This document shows, piece by piece, positions 44,939-52,663 of a stretch of DNA of 64,000 bases (position 1 is its first letter; every line of letters starts with the position of its first letter). The notes below the pieces were generated by a model. The model had not been told where the DNA came from. It did not search any database and was given only the letters and a program-made list of their open reading frames with translations. Position numbers and translations under genes: made by a program. Origin of the DNA: Pedobacter roseus. Its GTDB lineage: Bacteria; Bacteroidota; Bacteroidia; Sphingobacteriales; Sphingobacteriaceae. The stretch covers positions 3,968,001-4,032,000 of the forward strand of contig NZ_CP060723.1 in the NCBI RefSeq assembly GCF_014395225.1. Reading direction: 5' to 3'.

Positions 44939-45708
44939 TAAAATTTTTCCTGTTTTTCGGGCATATGTATGTTTATCGTCCCGGTAATCCCATCTGGTGT
45001 GGTTTGTTCAACTCTAGATAGCCTAATATAATCCTCAAGTTTTTTCTTGTACAAAATTCTAAACTCCTTATAAGTAACAACTTTGTCTTTTTCATAGGCT
45101 ACAGGAACGCCAATTATTTTATTTTCAAATTTTGCATTTAGATCAATACCTGTTAATTCGTATACAAAATCAGATTTTGTATCTCTAACCATAACAATTA
45201 AGCCAGGCAGACCGCAAAATTTCCATGGTCCATTTTGAATAGGAATATTTTCCGTATACCAGGCCTCATATAATCTTCCTCTGAATGCAGTTTCTGCTTT
45301 TATACAATTAAAGCTTCCTATTTTCTTCTTTTCCTTTAATATTTTCCACTTAAAATTATTCAAAGTATCCTTTAATATTACTTTTTTAGTACCAACATAA
45401 TCAGACAATAATAATTTTTTTCTCGAAAAGTCTTTGAACACAAAGGTTGGTTTTCCCGACTTAAGTACTTTAACTTGATTTAAATCATCAATGGGAATAT
45501 TACCAGCAGGATTTTTTGGTTTAACCCTCAGTTCTACAGAATTTAACTTATCAAAATAGATAATTAGATTCTGTTCCATCTTTTTACCAAGGTTTTTCTC
45601 ATTGATTGTCAATTTGTAATTAACAGTTCCTCTTTGTGCTTTTGCACAGAACGAATAAAGCAGAAAAATTAGAAGGGAAAAATTTAATAAACACTTTTTA
45701 AACACCAT
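44938..45708 (-). CDS. GLPGLI-family exported protein (first copy)
   Basis: 256 aa from the ATG at 45706-45708; a TTG-started longer frame (45726) would precede the signal peptide and is unlikely. The signal peptide ends near CAKAQ. YEAWYTENIPIQ and NGPWKFCGLPGLIVMVRD carry the family motif; here a Cys replaces the Gly found before GLPGLI in the second copy. Tandem duplication with the next gene is evident. First gene of the GLPGLI-GLPGLI-barrel operon. Confidence 0.9.
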   Translation of the reverse strand: MVFKKCLLNFSLLIFLLYSFCAKAQRGTVNYKLTINEKNLGKKMEQNLIIYFDKLNSVELRVKPKNPAGNIPIDDLNQVKVLKSGKPTFVFKDFSRKKLLLSDYVGTKKVILKDTLNNFKWKILKEKKKIGSFNCIKAETAFRGRLYEAWYTENIPIQNGPWKFCGLPGLIVMVRDTKSDFVYELTGIDLNAKFENKIIGVPVAYEKDKVVTYKEFRILYKKKLEDYIRLSRVEQTTPDGITGTINIHMPEKQEKF

Positions 45709-45829
45709 ATAATATTTAACAACCAATTTAGTTCGCTTACATCACAATAAATTACAACTTAGTTGATGATAAACTGTCGTAGTGAATTGAAACGTAAACG
45801 AACTACTTACTTAAGACTTGATTTCACAA

Positions 45830-46047
45830 TTAAAAAACTGAACTATCTCCGGTAGCTAAAAAATAAAAGTACCTTGCAGTTTTTACTGCATGTTCACATG
45901 TATCAGATGTTACATCAGCAGGTCCCCAAACCGCGCCACCATCTTCATCTACAACTGAATAATGTACATTACGCCTAAATATCCCTTTTCTGCAAATGCG
46001 CCAACACTCATCAAGCACATCATCATTACAACTAAAATTTTCTTCAT
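45830..46047 (-). pseudogene. Small secreted protein gene with an apparent frameshift
   Basis: An ATG at 46045-46047 begins a good signal peptide (MKKILVVMMMCLMSVGAFA), but that frame stops after 32 codons at 45949. The frame one base over is open to 45830 and reads like a real mature protein (VHYSVVDEDGGAVWGPADV, then TSDTCEHAVKTARYFYFLA and TGDSSVF). One added base near GAAAAGGG (about 45985-45992) would give a continuous 72-aa secreted protein. It could be a sequencing error, a recent loss, or two short overlapping frames. It lies between the GLPGLI operon and the LytTR gene. Confidence 0.5.
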
Positions 46048-46135
46048 TTTTTTTAAGATTTAAGGTTAATTATTTGATTAATTGTTCCTCAAACCTCCCC
46101 TAAAAAAAACTAAAATAAAATTTTCTGCACCGACT

Positions 46136-46182
46136 ACCATCCAAGCAACATGAACAACCATCTAAACAACATGAACGACCAT
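46136..46182. promoter_or_regulatory. 21-bp direct repeats upstream of the LytTR regulator gene
   Basis: Units at 46136-46156 and 46157-46177 match at 18 of 21 positions (ACCATCcAAgCAACATGAAC), and a third ACCAT starts at 46178. A 21-bp period (two helical turns) is the spacing at which LytTR-domain regulators bind paired direct repeats. The repeats end 27 bp upstream of a -33 element. Confidence 0.6.
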
Positions 46183-46208
46183 TTTCATGTTCTCTTAAAT
46201 CCTATCCA

Positions 46209-46240
46209 TTTGCTAAATTGAAAATGAACTATTAATTTAG
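46209..46240 (+). promoter_or_regulatory. Candidate promoter of the LytTR regulator gene
   Basis: TTTG at 46209-46212 and TAATTTAG at 46233-46240 with a 20-base gap, the Bacteroidota -33/-7 layout with one or two mismatches. The repeats at 46136-46182 lie at about -65 to -110, suited to an activator. Confidence 0.45.
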
Positions 46241-46289
46241 GATCAAACATCCCCGAATAAAATAATTAACCATTTAACCATTTAGGGAT

Positions 46290-47012
46290 ATGTATACCTG
46301 CCTTGCCATTGACGATGAATTTTCAGCTTTAGAAATTATAACTGATTACATTGCTGCTCAGCCAGAGCTCAAACTATTGAAATCATATATCAATGTTGAT
46401 GCGGCACTCCGGGAAATTGAAAATCTTAAAAAACCGGTTGATATCATCTTTCTTGATATTGAAATGCCAACTATGAACGGCCTTGAGGTGGCAAAATTAA
46501 TCAGGCATAAAACCCATAAACTGGTGTTTGTTACGGCTCATGCTGATTATGCTATTCATTCTTATGAGTTAGAGGCAGATGCTTTTTTGTTAAAACCATT
46601 TTCTTATACAAAATTTGATCAAGCCATAAAAAAAATATTCTCAGGTTATGCAAAAGCGCAAACAGAAAAAGCAAATGATTTCATTTTGCTAAAAAGTACT
46701 GAGCAAAGAAACAAATTTATAAAAATCAAACTGGATAAAATTTATGCTGTAGAGGCTCAGGAAAGATTGATTAAAGTTTATTTAGAGAAAGATATAGTTT
46801 TTTCAAGATCAAGCTTTTCAGATGTTTTAGCGCTATTACCTGCCAACCTAGGTTTCGCACAGATCCATAGGTCTTTCGCTATTGCTGAAAACCAGATTGC
46901 AACTTTAGAAAGATCATACGTCATTTTGAATAATGGTTTAAGGATTTCTATTGGAAGAAAGTTTCTGGATTTTTATCATAAGATGTCGAAGAAGAATAAG
47001 AATCTTTCTTAA
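46290..47012 (+). CDS. LytTR-type response regulator
   Basis: 240 aa. An N-terminal receiver domain has the acidic pocket DDE at residues 8-10, phospho-acceptor Asp56 in FLDIEMP, the Thr in FVTAHAD and Lys in LLKPF. The C-terminal LytTR DNA-binding domain starts near residue 138 (IKIKLDKIYAVEAQERLIKVY) and ends with the FAQIHRSFAIAENQI and LNNGLRISIGRKF segments. No histidine kinase gene of the matching LytS/YehU type is adjacent, so its partner is elsewhere. It is divergent from the small secreted protein and GLPGLI operon, which are plausible targets. Confidence 0.92.
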   Translation: MYTCLAIDDEFSALEIITDYIAAQPELKLLKSYINVDAALREIENLKKPVDIIFLDIEMPTMNGLEVAKLIRHKTHKLVFVTAHADYAIHSYELEADAFLLKPFSYTKFDQAIKKIFSGYAKAQTEKANDFILLKSTEQRNKFIKIKLDKIYAVEAQERLIKVYLEKDIVFSRSSFSDVLALLPANLGFAQIHRSFAIAENQIATLERSYVILNNGLRISIGRKFLDFYHKMSKKNKNLS

Positions 47013-47017
47013 TTCCG

Positions 47018-47025
47018 TACTTTTG
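47018..47025 (+). promoter_or_regulatory. -7 promoter box (TACTTTTG) of the aminotransferase gene
   Basis: Exact TAnnTTTG match ending three bases before the ATG at 47029, which implies a leaderless transcript and supports that start. Confidence 0.55.
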
Positions 47026-47028
47026 TGC

Positions 47029-48228
47029 ATGCTTACCCAACGTCAGTTGTTTTTACAACACAATGCACAAACCTCTCCCGAACCACTTATGCTCGAATTT
47101 GTTAGGGCAAAAGGTGTTTATATATATGATTCTGCAGATAAAAAACATTTAGATCTGATTGCCGGCATCGGTGTAAGCAATGTTGGCCACTGCCACCCTG
47201 CTGTAGTTAAAGCGATTAAGGAACAGGCAGAAACCTACATGCACCTGATGGTTTATGGCGAATATGTGCAAAGCCCACAGGTAAATTTTGCCAAGGCCCT
47301 TGCCGATATTCTGCCGCCTGGTTTAAGTTGTACCTACTTTTTAAATTCTGGAACAGAAGCAGTAGAAGGCGCCATGAAACTCGCCAAACGTTATACCGGC
47401 CGCAAAGGTTTTATTGCCTGTAAAAATGCTTACCATGGCAGTACCCAGGGCGCGGAAAGTTTAATGGAAAGCGATTTTTATTCATCTGGCTATGGTCCGT
47501 TCTTGCCCCATGTAAGTTTCATCGAGCACAATAACATCGCTGATCTGGAAAAAATCACCACAGAAATTGCAGCTGTTTTTATCGAACCCATTCAGGGTGA
47601 AGCCGGAATCCGTGTGGCCGATTTAAGTTATATGCAGGCTTTAAGGGCAAAATGTAATGAAACCGGAACTTTATTAATTTTCGACGAGATACAATCAGGT
47701 TTTGGCCGCAGCGGTAAAATGTTTGCTTTTGAACATTATAATGTGATACCTGATGTATTGCTTTTGGCGAAGGGAATTGGTGGCGGAATGCCAATTGGTG
47801 CTTTTATCAGTTCGCGGGAAATTATGTCGGTATTGTCTCATACACCAATTTTGGGCCACATGACTACTTTCGGCGGTCACCCGGTTTGTTGTGCAGCTGG
47901 TTTGGCCACTTTACGAACCTTAGTTGATCATCACATTGTTGATGAGGTTGAAGAAAAAGGCCAGTTGTTTAAACAACTTTTAAAACACCCGGCCATTAAA
48001 GAAATTAGAGGAAAAGGTTTAATGCTCGCTGTTGAATTCGAAAATTTTGAAACCAACAAAAAAATTATTGATGCCTGTATTTTAGATGGTGTACTTTCCG
48101 ACTGGTTTTTACATTGCAGCAACTCCATGCGCATTGCTCCTCCATTAATCATCACGAAAGAAGAAATTGAGGAAGCCTGTGCGATCATCTTAAAAAATAT
48201 TAACTTAGTTTTAGAGACTAAAGCATAA
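47029..48228 (+). CDS. Class III pyridoxal-phosphate aminotransferase
   Basis: 399 aa from the ATG at 47029; a longer frame from 46951 overlaps the LytTR gene and the -7 box. Motifs include FLNSGTEAVEGAMKLAKRYTG, IFDEIQSGFGRSGKMFAFEHY and the PLP lysine in LLAKGIGGGMPIGAF. The protein belongs to the acetylornithine/ornithine/4-aminobutyrate branch of aminotransferases; no biosynthetic neighbours show which substrate applies. Confidence 0.9.
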   Translation: MLTQRQLFLQHNAQTSPEPLMLEFVRAKGVYIYDSADKKHLDLIAGIGVSNVGHCHPAVVKAIKEQAETYMHLMVYGEYVQSPQVNFAKALADILPPGLSCTYFLNSGTEAVEGAMKLAKRYTGRKGFIACKNAYHGSTQGAESLMESDFYSSGYGPFLPHVSFIEHNNIADLEKITTEIAAVFIEPIQGEAGIRVADLSYMQALRAKCNETGTLLIFDEIQSGFGRSGKMFAFEHYNVIPDVLLLAKGIGGGMPIGAFISSREIMSVLSHTPILGHMTTFGGHPVCCAAGLATLRTLVDHHIVDEVEEKGQLFKQLLKHPAIKEIRGKGLMLAVEFENFETNKKIIDACILDGVLSDWFLHCSNSMRIAPPLIITKEEIEEACAIILKNINLVLETKA

Positions 48229-48285
48229 AGACCAAAGCTGAAAGATTAAGATTTAAGCTTATAACGATAAAAAACATTAATTAAA

Positions 48286-48963
48286 ATGAACGTACTCATA
48301 GTTGAAGATGAAAAGAGCCTGGCGCTTGAAATGGATGAATTCTTGAGTAAAGAAGGATTTATTGTTGAACATGCATGGAAAAAATCTTCTGCAGAAGAAA
48401 AGATATTTGTTAACAGTTACGATTTCATTTTACTCGATTTAGGCTTACCTGATGGCGATGGCTTTGATATTTTAAAGCAGCTAAAAAGCACGAAAGACCG
48501 TGATGATGCCGTAATCATCTTAACAGCCCGTAGTGCGGTAGACGATCGTATTAAAGGCCTTGATGAAGGTGCAGATGATTATTTGCCGAAACCATTTTCG
48601 CTGAACGAGCTTTTGGCGCGTATGCATGCCATTACACGCAGGAAACACAAGCTGGAGAAAAATGAGATCAACGTCCACGATTTTCTGCTTAACATCCAGA
48701 ACAGAACTGTTGCTTTTGGCGAAGAAAGATTAAACCTTACCAAAAAAGAATTCGAGATCTTCAACTACCTGGTGCTAAATAAAAACCGAGTGGTATCCCG
48801 CATGAGCTTAACCGAACACGTTTGGGGCGATATTTTAGAAGTGAATTCTGATTCGAACTTTGTTGATGTGCACGTTAAAAATTTACGTAAAAAACTGGCT
48901 GCATTAAGTCCTACTGATTGGTTTGAAACAGTAAGAAGTATAGGATATAGGATTAACTGTTAG
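48286..48963 (+). CDS. OmpR-family response regulator
   Basis: 225 aa. Receiver domain with DE at residues 8-9, phospho-acceptor Asp51 in LLDLGLPDGDGF, and Lys in YLPKPFSL. A C-terminal winged helix (about 125-223) includes LTKKEFEIFNYLVLNKNRVV and VDVHVKNLRKKL. It is paired with the histidine kinase gene downstream. Confidence 0.94.
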   Translation: MNVLIVEDEKSLALEMDEFLSKEGFIVEHAWKKSSAEEKIFVNSYDFILLDLGLPDGDGFDILKQLKSTKDRDDAVIILTARSAVDDRIKGLDEGADDYLPKPFSLNELLARMHAITRRKHKLEKNEINVHDFLLNIQNRTVAFGEERLNLTKKEFEIFNYLVLNKNRVVSRMSLTEHVWGDILEVNSDSNFVDVHVKNLRKKLAALSPTDWFETVRSIGYRINC

Positions 48964-48996
48964 TGCGTTTTGGGTTGTGCGTTTGGCGGCTAGGGT

Positions 48997-49034
48997 CAAT
49001 TAACCGATTTAAACAGTTAACCGTTTAACCAACC
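48997..49034. repeat. TTAACC-word repeat between response regulator and kinase genes
   Basis: CAATTAACCGATTTAAACAG followed by TTAACCGTTTAACC, the same word family as at 8265-8296 and 62873-62904. It is followed by AATGAACAAATGACTAATG words (49035-49060) like those at 24390 and 24550. Confidence 0.55.
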
Positions 49035-49099
49035 AATGAACAAATGACTAATGAACGAATGAATCCTCATCCATATTACATCAAACATCATCCATCTAA

Positions 49100-50404
49100 A
49101 TGAAGTTACAGGTTAAATTTTCTTTATATAATGCGGTAACCAAAATTGCGATCATCCTGGTTTTGGGTGCAATCATTTTGTTTTCGTTAGATAGATTAGC
49201 CTATAACCAGCTCGATAACCGCTTAATAAAAAAGAAAAATAAAATTATCGAGCATTTAAATGATGATGAGATCGATAGTCTTTTAAATAAACAACAATCA
49301 TTTACCGATTATAACATTTTAAAGGAAGAATTTATTGTTTTAACCGACATTCCCGATAGTCAGCAAGACTCCAGTGCCAAGGTTTTTACCGAAAAAAGAG
49401 AAATTGAAGGCGATATAGAAGTCTATCGGATCCTTAACTATAAATTTTCCTATCATACCAACTGGTATAACCTCGAAATTGGAGAAACGATGACTACCCT
49501 CCAGTCGATTAAAAATTCAATCCGTTTTTACATGCTGATTGTATTGGTGGCTGCCCTGCTCATTACTTTGGTTGCCGACTTTACCTTTTCCAATTTCTTG
49601 TTGAAACCATTTTACCTCATCATTGATAAAAAAATCAACCTCGTTGATGATCCCTCCCATTACAATTATCAGAATATCCCAACCAGCACCAACGATTTTA
49701 AAATTCTCGATAACAGCATCAATTCTTTGATGCGAAAAATAAACACACTTTTCGCCTTAGAAAAACAGTTTATTGCCAATGTTTCACACGAATTGCTTAC
49801 ACCCATCTCCATTTTAAGTACACGGTTTGAGAATATGCTCAATACTCCCAATATTCCGGTAGAGCATGAAAATAAAATTTACGCTTCATTAAAAACATTA
49901 AACCGTTTAAAGCTGATAATCAATAGTTTATTACTGATTTCAAAAGTAGAGAACAATCAATACTTAAAAACCGAAGAAATCAGCCTCAAACAGGAAATAA
50001 CAGATATTCACGAAGACCTGGAAGACCGCATTATAGATAAGAACATCACTTACCAGGCCAATCTCACCAAAGATTTCCATTTCACAGGCAATAAGGCCTT
50101 AATACACACACTTTTGATCAACATTATTAATAATGCGATCAAATACAATGTTGAAGGCGGCTCAATTACCATTACCGATAAAACAGAGGCTGAAAATTAC
50201 ATACTCACCATCAGTGATACGGGTTCAGGTATGAGTGCCGAACTTGTAGAAAATGCTTTCGACCGCTTTAAAAGAGGAAATAGTGAAGAAAATGGCTTCG
50301 GTTTAGGCCTGGCTATTGTTCAGAGTATTGCCAAATTCCACAAAATCAAAGTTGACATTAAATCCGCAGAAAACGCAGGGACAAGCATTTCGTTAATTTT
50401 TTAA
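49100..50404 (+). CDS. Sensor histidine kinase
   Basis: 434 aa with two transmembrane helices (about 11-29 and 140-162) around a periplasmic loop. The H box is FIANVSHELLTPISILS with phospho-acceptor His230; the N box is LINIINNAIKYNVEGG; ATP-lid motifs are DTGSGMS and GFGLGLAIVQS. It should phosphorylate the OmpR-type regulator encoded upstream. The inducing signal is unknown. The gap of 136 bases to the regulator gene holds word repeats. Confidence 0.93.
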   Translation: MKLQVKFSLYNAVTKIAIILVLGAIILFSLDRLAYNQLDNRLIKKKNKIIEHLNDDEIDSLLNKQQSFTDYNILKEEFIVLTDIPDSQQDSSAKVFTEKREIEGDIEVYRILNYKFSYHTNWYNLEIGETMTTLQSIKNSIRFYMLIVLVAALLITLVADFTFSNFLLKPFYLIIDKKINLVDDPSHYNYQNIPTSTNDFKILDNSINSLMRKINTLFALEKQFIANVSHELLTPISILSTRFENMLNTPNIPVEHENKIYASLKTLNRLKLIINSLLLISKVENNQYLKTEEISLKQEITDIHEDLEDRIIDKNITYQANLTKDFHFTGNKALIHTLLINIINNAIKYNVEGGSITITDKTEAENYILTISDTGSGMSAELVENAFDRFKRGNSEENGFGLGLAIVQSIAKFHKIKVDIKSAENAGTSISLIF

Positions 50405-50453
50405 AATGAAATTCGCCTGATAACCTGATTGATACCACATCATTACAAATTTG

Positions 50454-50461
50454 TACCTTTG
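50454..50461 (+). promoter_or_regulatory. -7 promoter box (TACCTTTG) of the 7TM sensor gene
   Basis: Exact TAnnTTTG match ending six bases before the ATG at 50468, showing that the gene has its own promoter and a near-leaderless mRNA. Confidence 0.6.
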
Positions 50462-50467
50462 CAAATC

Positions 50468-52372
50468 ATGCCGGCATCAACTTATTTAATGCGTTTTCCC
50501 TTTTTCGCTGTTATCCTGTTATTCTTTTCTGTTTCAAGCTTGAAAGCACAGAAAACAGTAGAAATGCAGGATTCTGTGCCTCAGCATATCTTTACTTTTA
50601 AAGAAATTGAGGTACTGGAAGATGCCGGTAACCGGTACACATTCGATGAGATTAAGAGCAGTGCATTCGATCAAAAATTTAAAGCAAGTTTAACCAGTAC
50701 GCCGCAAACCAAACAGCTTAACAAAACCTATTGGTTCAGGATTAAAATTAAACAGAATGACAAGGCAGATAAACCTTTTCTGCTGGAATTTTTCGACCAA
50801 ACGATCGATCACATTACCGCTTACATTCCTCAGGCCAATCAAAAATATACTGTCGAAAACCTGGGTGATGCCAACAATTTCGATAAGCGGCTGATCCACC
50901 ATAAAAACTTCGAAATTCCGCTGCAAAACGAAGGAAATGAAATACAGACTTATTATTTCAAGATCAATTCCTCTCAAATTGCCGATGTCATTATCGTATT
51001 AAGAACCACCGATTGGTTTATTTCTTATGCTTTAGATGAGTATTTCTATTTCGGTATTTTTTACGGGATGATCCTGGTTTTCAGTTTCTATAACCTTATT
51101 ATGTTTATTGCCATCAGGCAAAAGCAATACCTCTATTATGTACTCTATAATTTAAGCGTCGGCTTTTTCGAAATGAGTACCGATGGCATTGCCTATCAAT
51201 ATTTATGGCCTAATGCCCCCGCCTGGAATCAGGTTGCCTATGCTTTTGCATTGTGTGCCACCAGTATCTTCGCGTTGCTTTTTACCCGTGAGCTTTTATA
51301 TGTTAAAGCAAAAGCTCCAAAATTAAATCATTTTATTATCGGCATCATTGTTTGCAGGATCATCTTTTTTATTTATTGTTATCTGTTTAATCAAACACTG
51401 TTCAGTTATAAATTTATCGAGGCTGTTCCACTATCCGTTGCTTTTTTTACCGGAATTTACATTTACAGAAAAGGCTACCAACCTGCCCGTTTCTTTGTAT
51501 TGGGTTACAGTTTCTTATTTGCAGGCTTTATGCTGAAATTCCTGATTATGCTTGGCATTGGCTGGCTAAATTTTGGTGCCATTAGTTATTACAGTCTGAG
51601 TTTCTGCTTTGTGCTCGAAATGATTTTTCTATCCTTTGCCATTGGTGATAAAGTTAGGATCCTTAAAGTAAAAAAGGATAAAGCACAGCAAAAAATCATC
51701 AGGCAAATGGCCGTAAATGCCAAATTGAAAGACAGCATCAACCAGGAACTCGAGAGCAAGGTTGAAGAACGCACCCGAGAGGTTTACCACAAATCATTAA
51801 TTATTGAGAGCAAAAACCAGGCTTTGGAAGAGGCCAATGCGCTGTTACAACAACAGGCAGAAGAAATTTCGCGGATGAACGTGCTGCTGGAGCATGATAA
51901 TGAAGAACTCCAAACCAGTGTAGAAAAGGTAACCAGAGATCGGGTAATGTCTACCGAAGTAGATTTTGAAGAATTCAGCAAAATTTACCCTGATAAAGAA
52001 ACCTGTTATGAGTTTTTGGCACAACTAAAATGGAGCACTGGTTACCACTGCCGTAAATGCAGTAACGACCATTATTTTGCAGGGCACATTTTGCATAGCC
52101 GCCGTTGCAGTAAATGTGGTTATGAAGAATCGGTAACGACCTATACCATTTTCCACAATACCCGTATTCCGATTAATAAAGCATTTTATATGATTTTTCT
52201 GATTTACTCTTCAAAAGGAAAAATCTCCTCTCATAAATTAGCAGAATTGCTCTCCATTAGGCAAAGTACCTGCTGGACATTCGGCTCGCGCATTAAAAAA
52301 GTAATGGATGACCGGAAGAAAACCTTGAAAAAATCAGCCAAAAACGGCTGGAGTCAGCTTGTAATCGAGTAA
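50468..52372 (+). CDS. 7TMR-DISM membrane receptor fused to a transposase-type zinc ribbon/HTH
   Basis: 634 aa from the ATG at 50468. In order: signal peptide (1-28, ending LKAQ); an extracytoplasmic beta-rich domain like 7TMR-DISMED2 (about 35-180, LNKTYWFRIKIKQND, LEFFDQTIDHITAYIPQ); seven helices (about 190-395, starting YFGIFYGMILVFSFYNLIMF); a coiled coil (about 405-490); then VDFEEFSKIYPDKETCYEFL, a zinc ribbon with Cys528, 531, 547 and 550, and a helical segment (HKLAELLSIRQSTCWTFGSR). The last 135 residues match the N-terminal DNA-binding region of IS1595-type transposases; the DDE catalytic domain is absent. There is no kinase, cyclase or LytTR output. It is probably a membrane-bound transcription regulator of the glycan locus just downstream; that is inference. 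Confidence 0.85.
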   Translation: MPASTYLMRFPFFAVILLFFSVSSLKAQKTVEMQDSVPQHIFTFKEIEVLEDAGNRYTFDEIKSSAFDQKFKASLTSTPQTKQLNKTYWFRIKIKQNDKADKPFLLEFFDQTIDHITAYIPQANQKYTVENLGDANNFDKRLIHHKNFEIPLQNEGNEIQTYYFKINSSQIADVIIVLRTTDWFISYALDEYFYFGIFYGMILVFSFYNLIMFIAIRQKQYLYYVLYNLSVGFFEMSTDGIAYQYLWPNAPAWNQVAYAFALCATSIFALLFTRELLYVKAKAPKLNHFIIGIIVCRIIFFIYCYLFNQTLFSYKFIEAVPLSVAFFTGIYIYRKGYQPARFFVLGYSFLFAGFMLKFLIMLGIGWLNFGAISYYSLSFCFVLEMIFLSFAIGDKVRILKVKKDKAQQKIIRQMAVNAKLKDSINQELESKVEERTREVYHKSLIIESKNQALEEANALLQQQAEEISRMNVLLEHDNEELQTSVEKVTRDRVMSTEVDFEEFSKIYPDKETCYEFLAQLKWSTGYHCRKCSNDHYFAGHILHSRRCSKCGYEESVTTYTIFHNTRIPINKAFYMIFLIYSSKGKISSHKLAELLSIRQSTCWTFGSRIKKVMDDRKKTLKKSAKNGWSQLVIE

Positions 52373-52441
52373 TTACCCCCTTTAATCCGTCACAATTTTG
52401 TTTGTTTTGAGGTTTTTTCCATAAAAAAGGAAAGGGTGTTT

Positions 52442-52542
52442 AAGCGTATCAAACCGCAACCGCAGCACTACTTATCCAGACCACTTAAAGGCTGATTATC
52501 AGCATTAAAACGGCCTTTTCATTAACGGTACTAAAGCGTATC
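52442..52542. promoter_or_regulatory. Candidate operator region upstream of susC
   Basis: Two direct repeats AAGCGTATC (52442-52450 and 52534-52542), each followed by an A-rich AAAC, flank a perfect 13-bp palindrome GCTGAT-T-ATCAGC (52491-52503). The palindrome is nested in a wider AAAGGC...GCCTTT pair (52487-52518) and could also act as a weak terminator for the sensor gene. The region lies 60-160 bp before the SusC promoter. Confidence 0.4.
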
Positions 52543-52601
52543 GAAACTAGCACAATAATCTAAATATCAGGCAGTTACACAAAATTTAACATTCAAAATA
52601 C

Positions 52602-52633
52602 TTGTATTTAACATTAATCTGGTGTTAACTTTA
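52602..52633 (+). promoter_or_regulatory. Candidate promoter of the susC operon
   Basis: TTG at 52602-52604 and TAACTTTA at 52626-52633, one base from TAnnTTTG, with a 21-base gap. The leader to the ATG at 52664 would be about 26 bases. Confidence 0.4.
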
Positions 52634-52663
52634 CGGCATATAATATTAATCAAGAGCAAAATT

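Noticed and set aside
46136..46182. Short regular repeats considered as a CRISPR remnant
   Set aside because: Only two and a fraction contiguous units without spacers; the 21-bp period fits a LytTR binding site better.
50468..52372. IS1595 insertion or assembly artefact as cause of the receptor-zinc ribbon fusion
   Set aside because: No DDE domain, no terminal inverted repeats or target duplication seen, and one continuous frame with a smooth coiled-coil link. It cannot be fully excluded without homologues.
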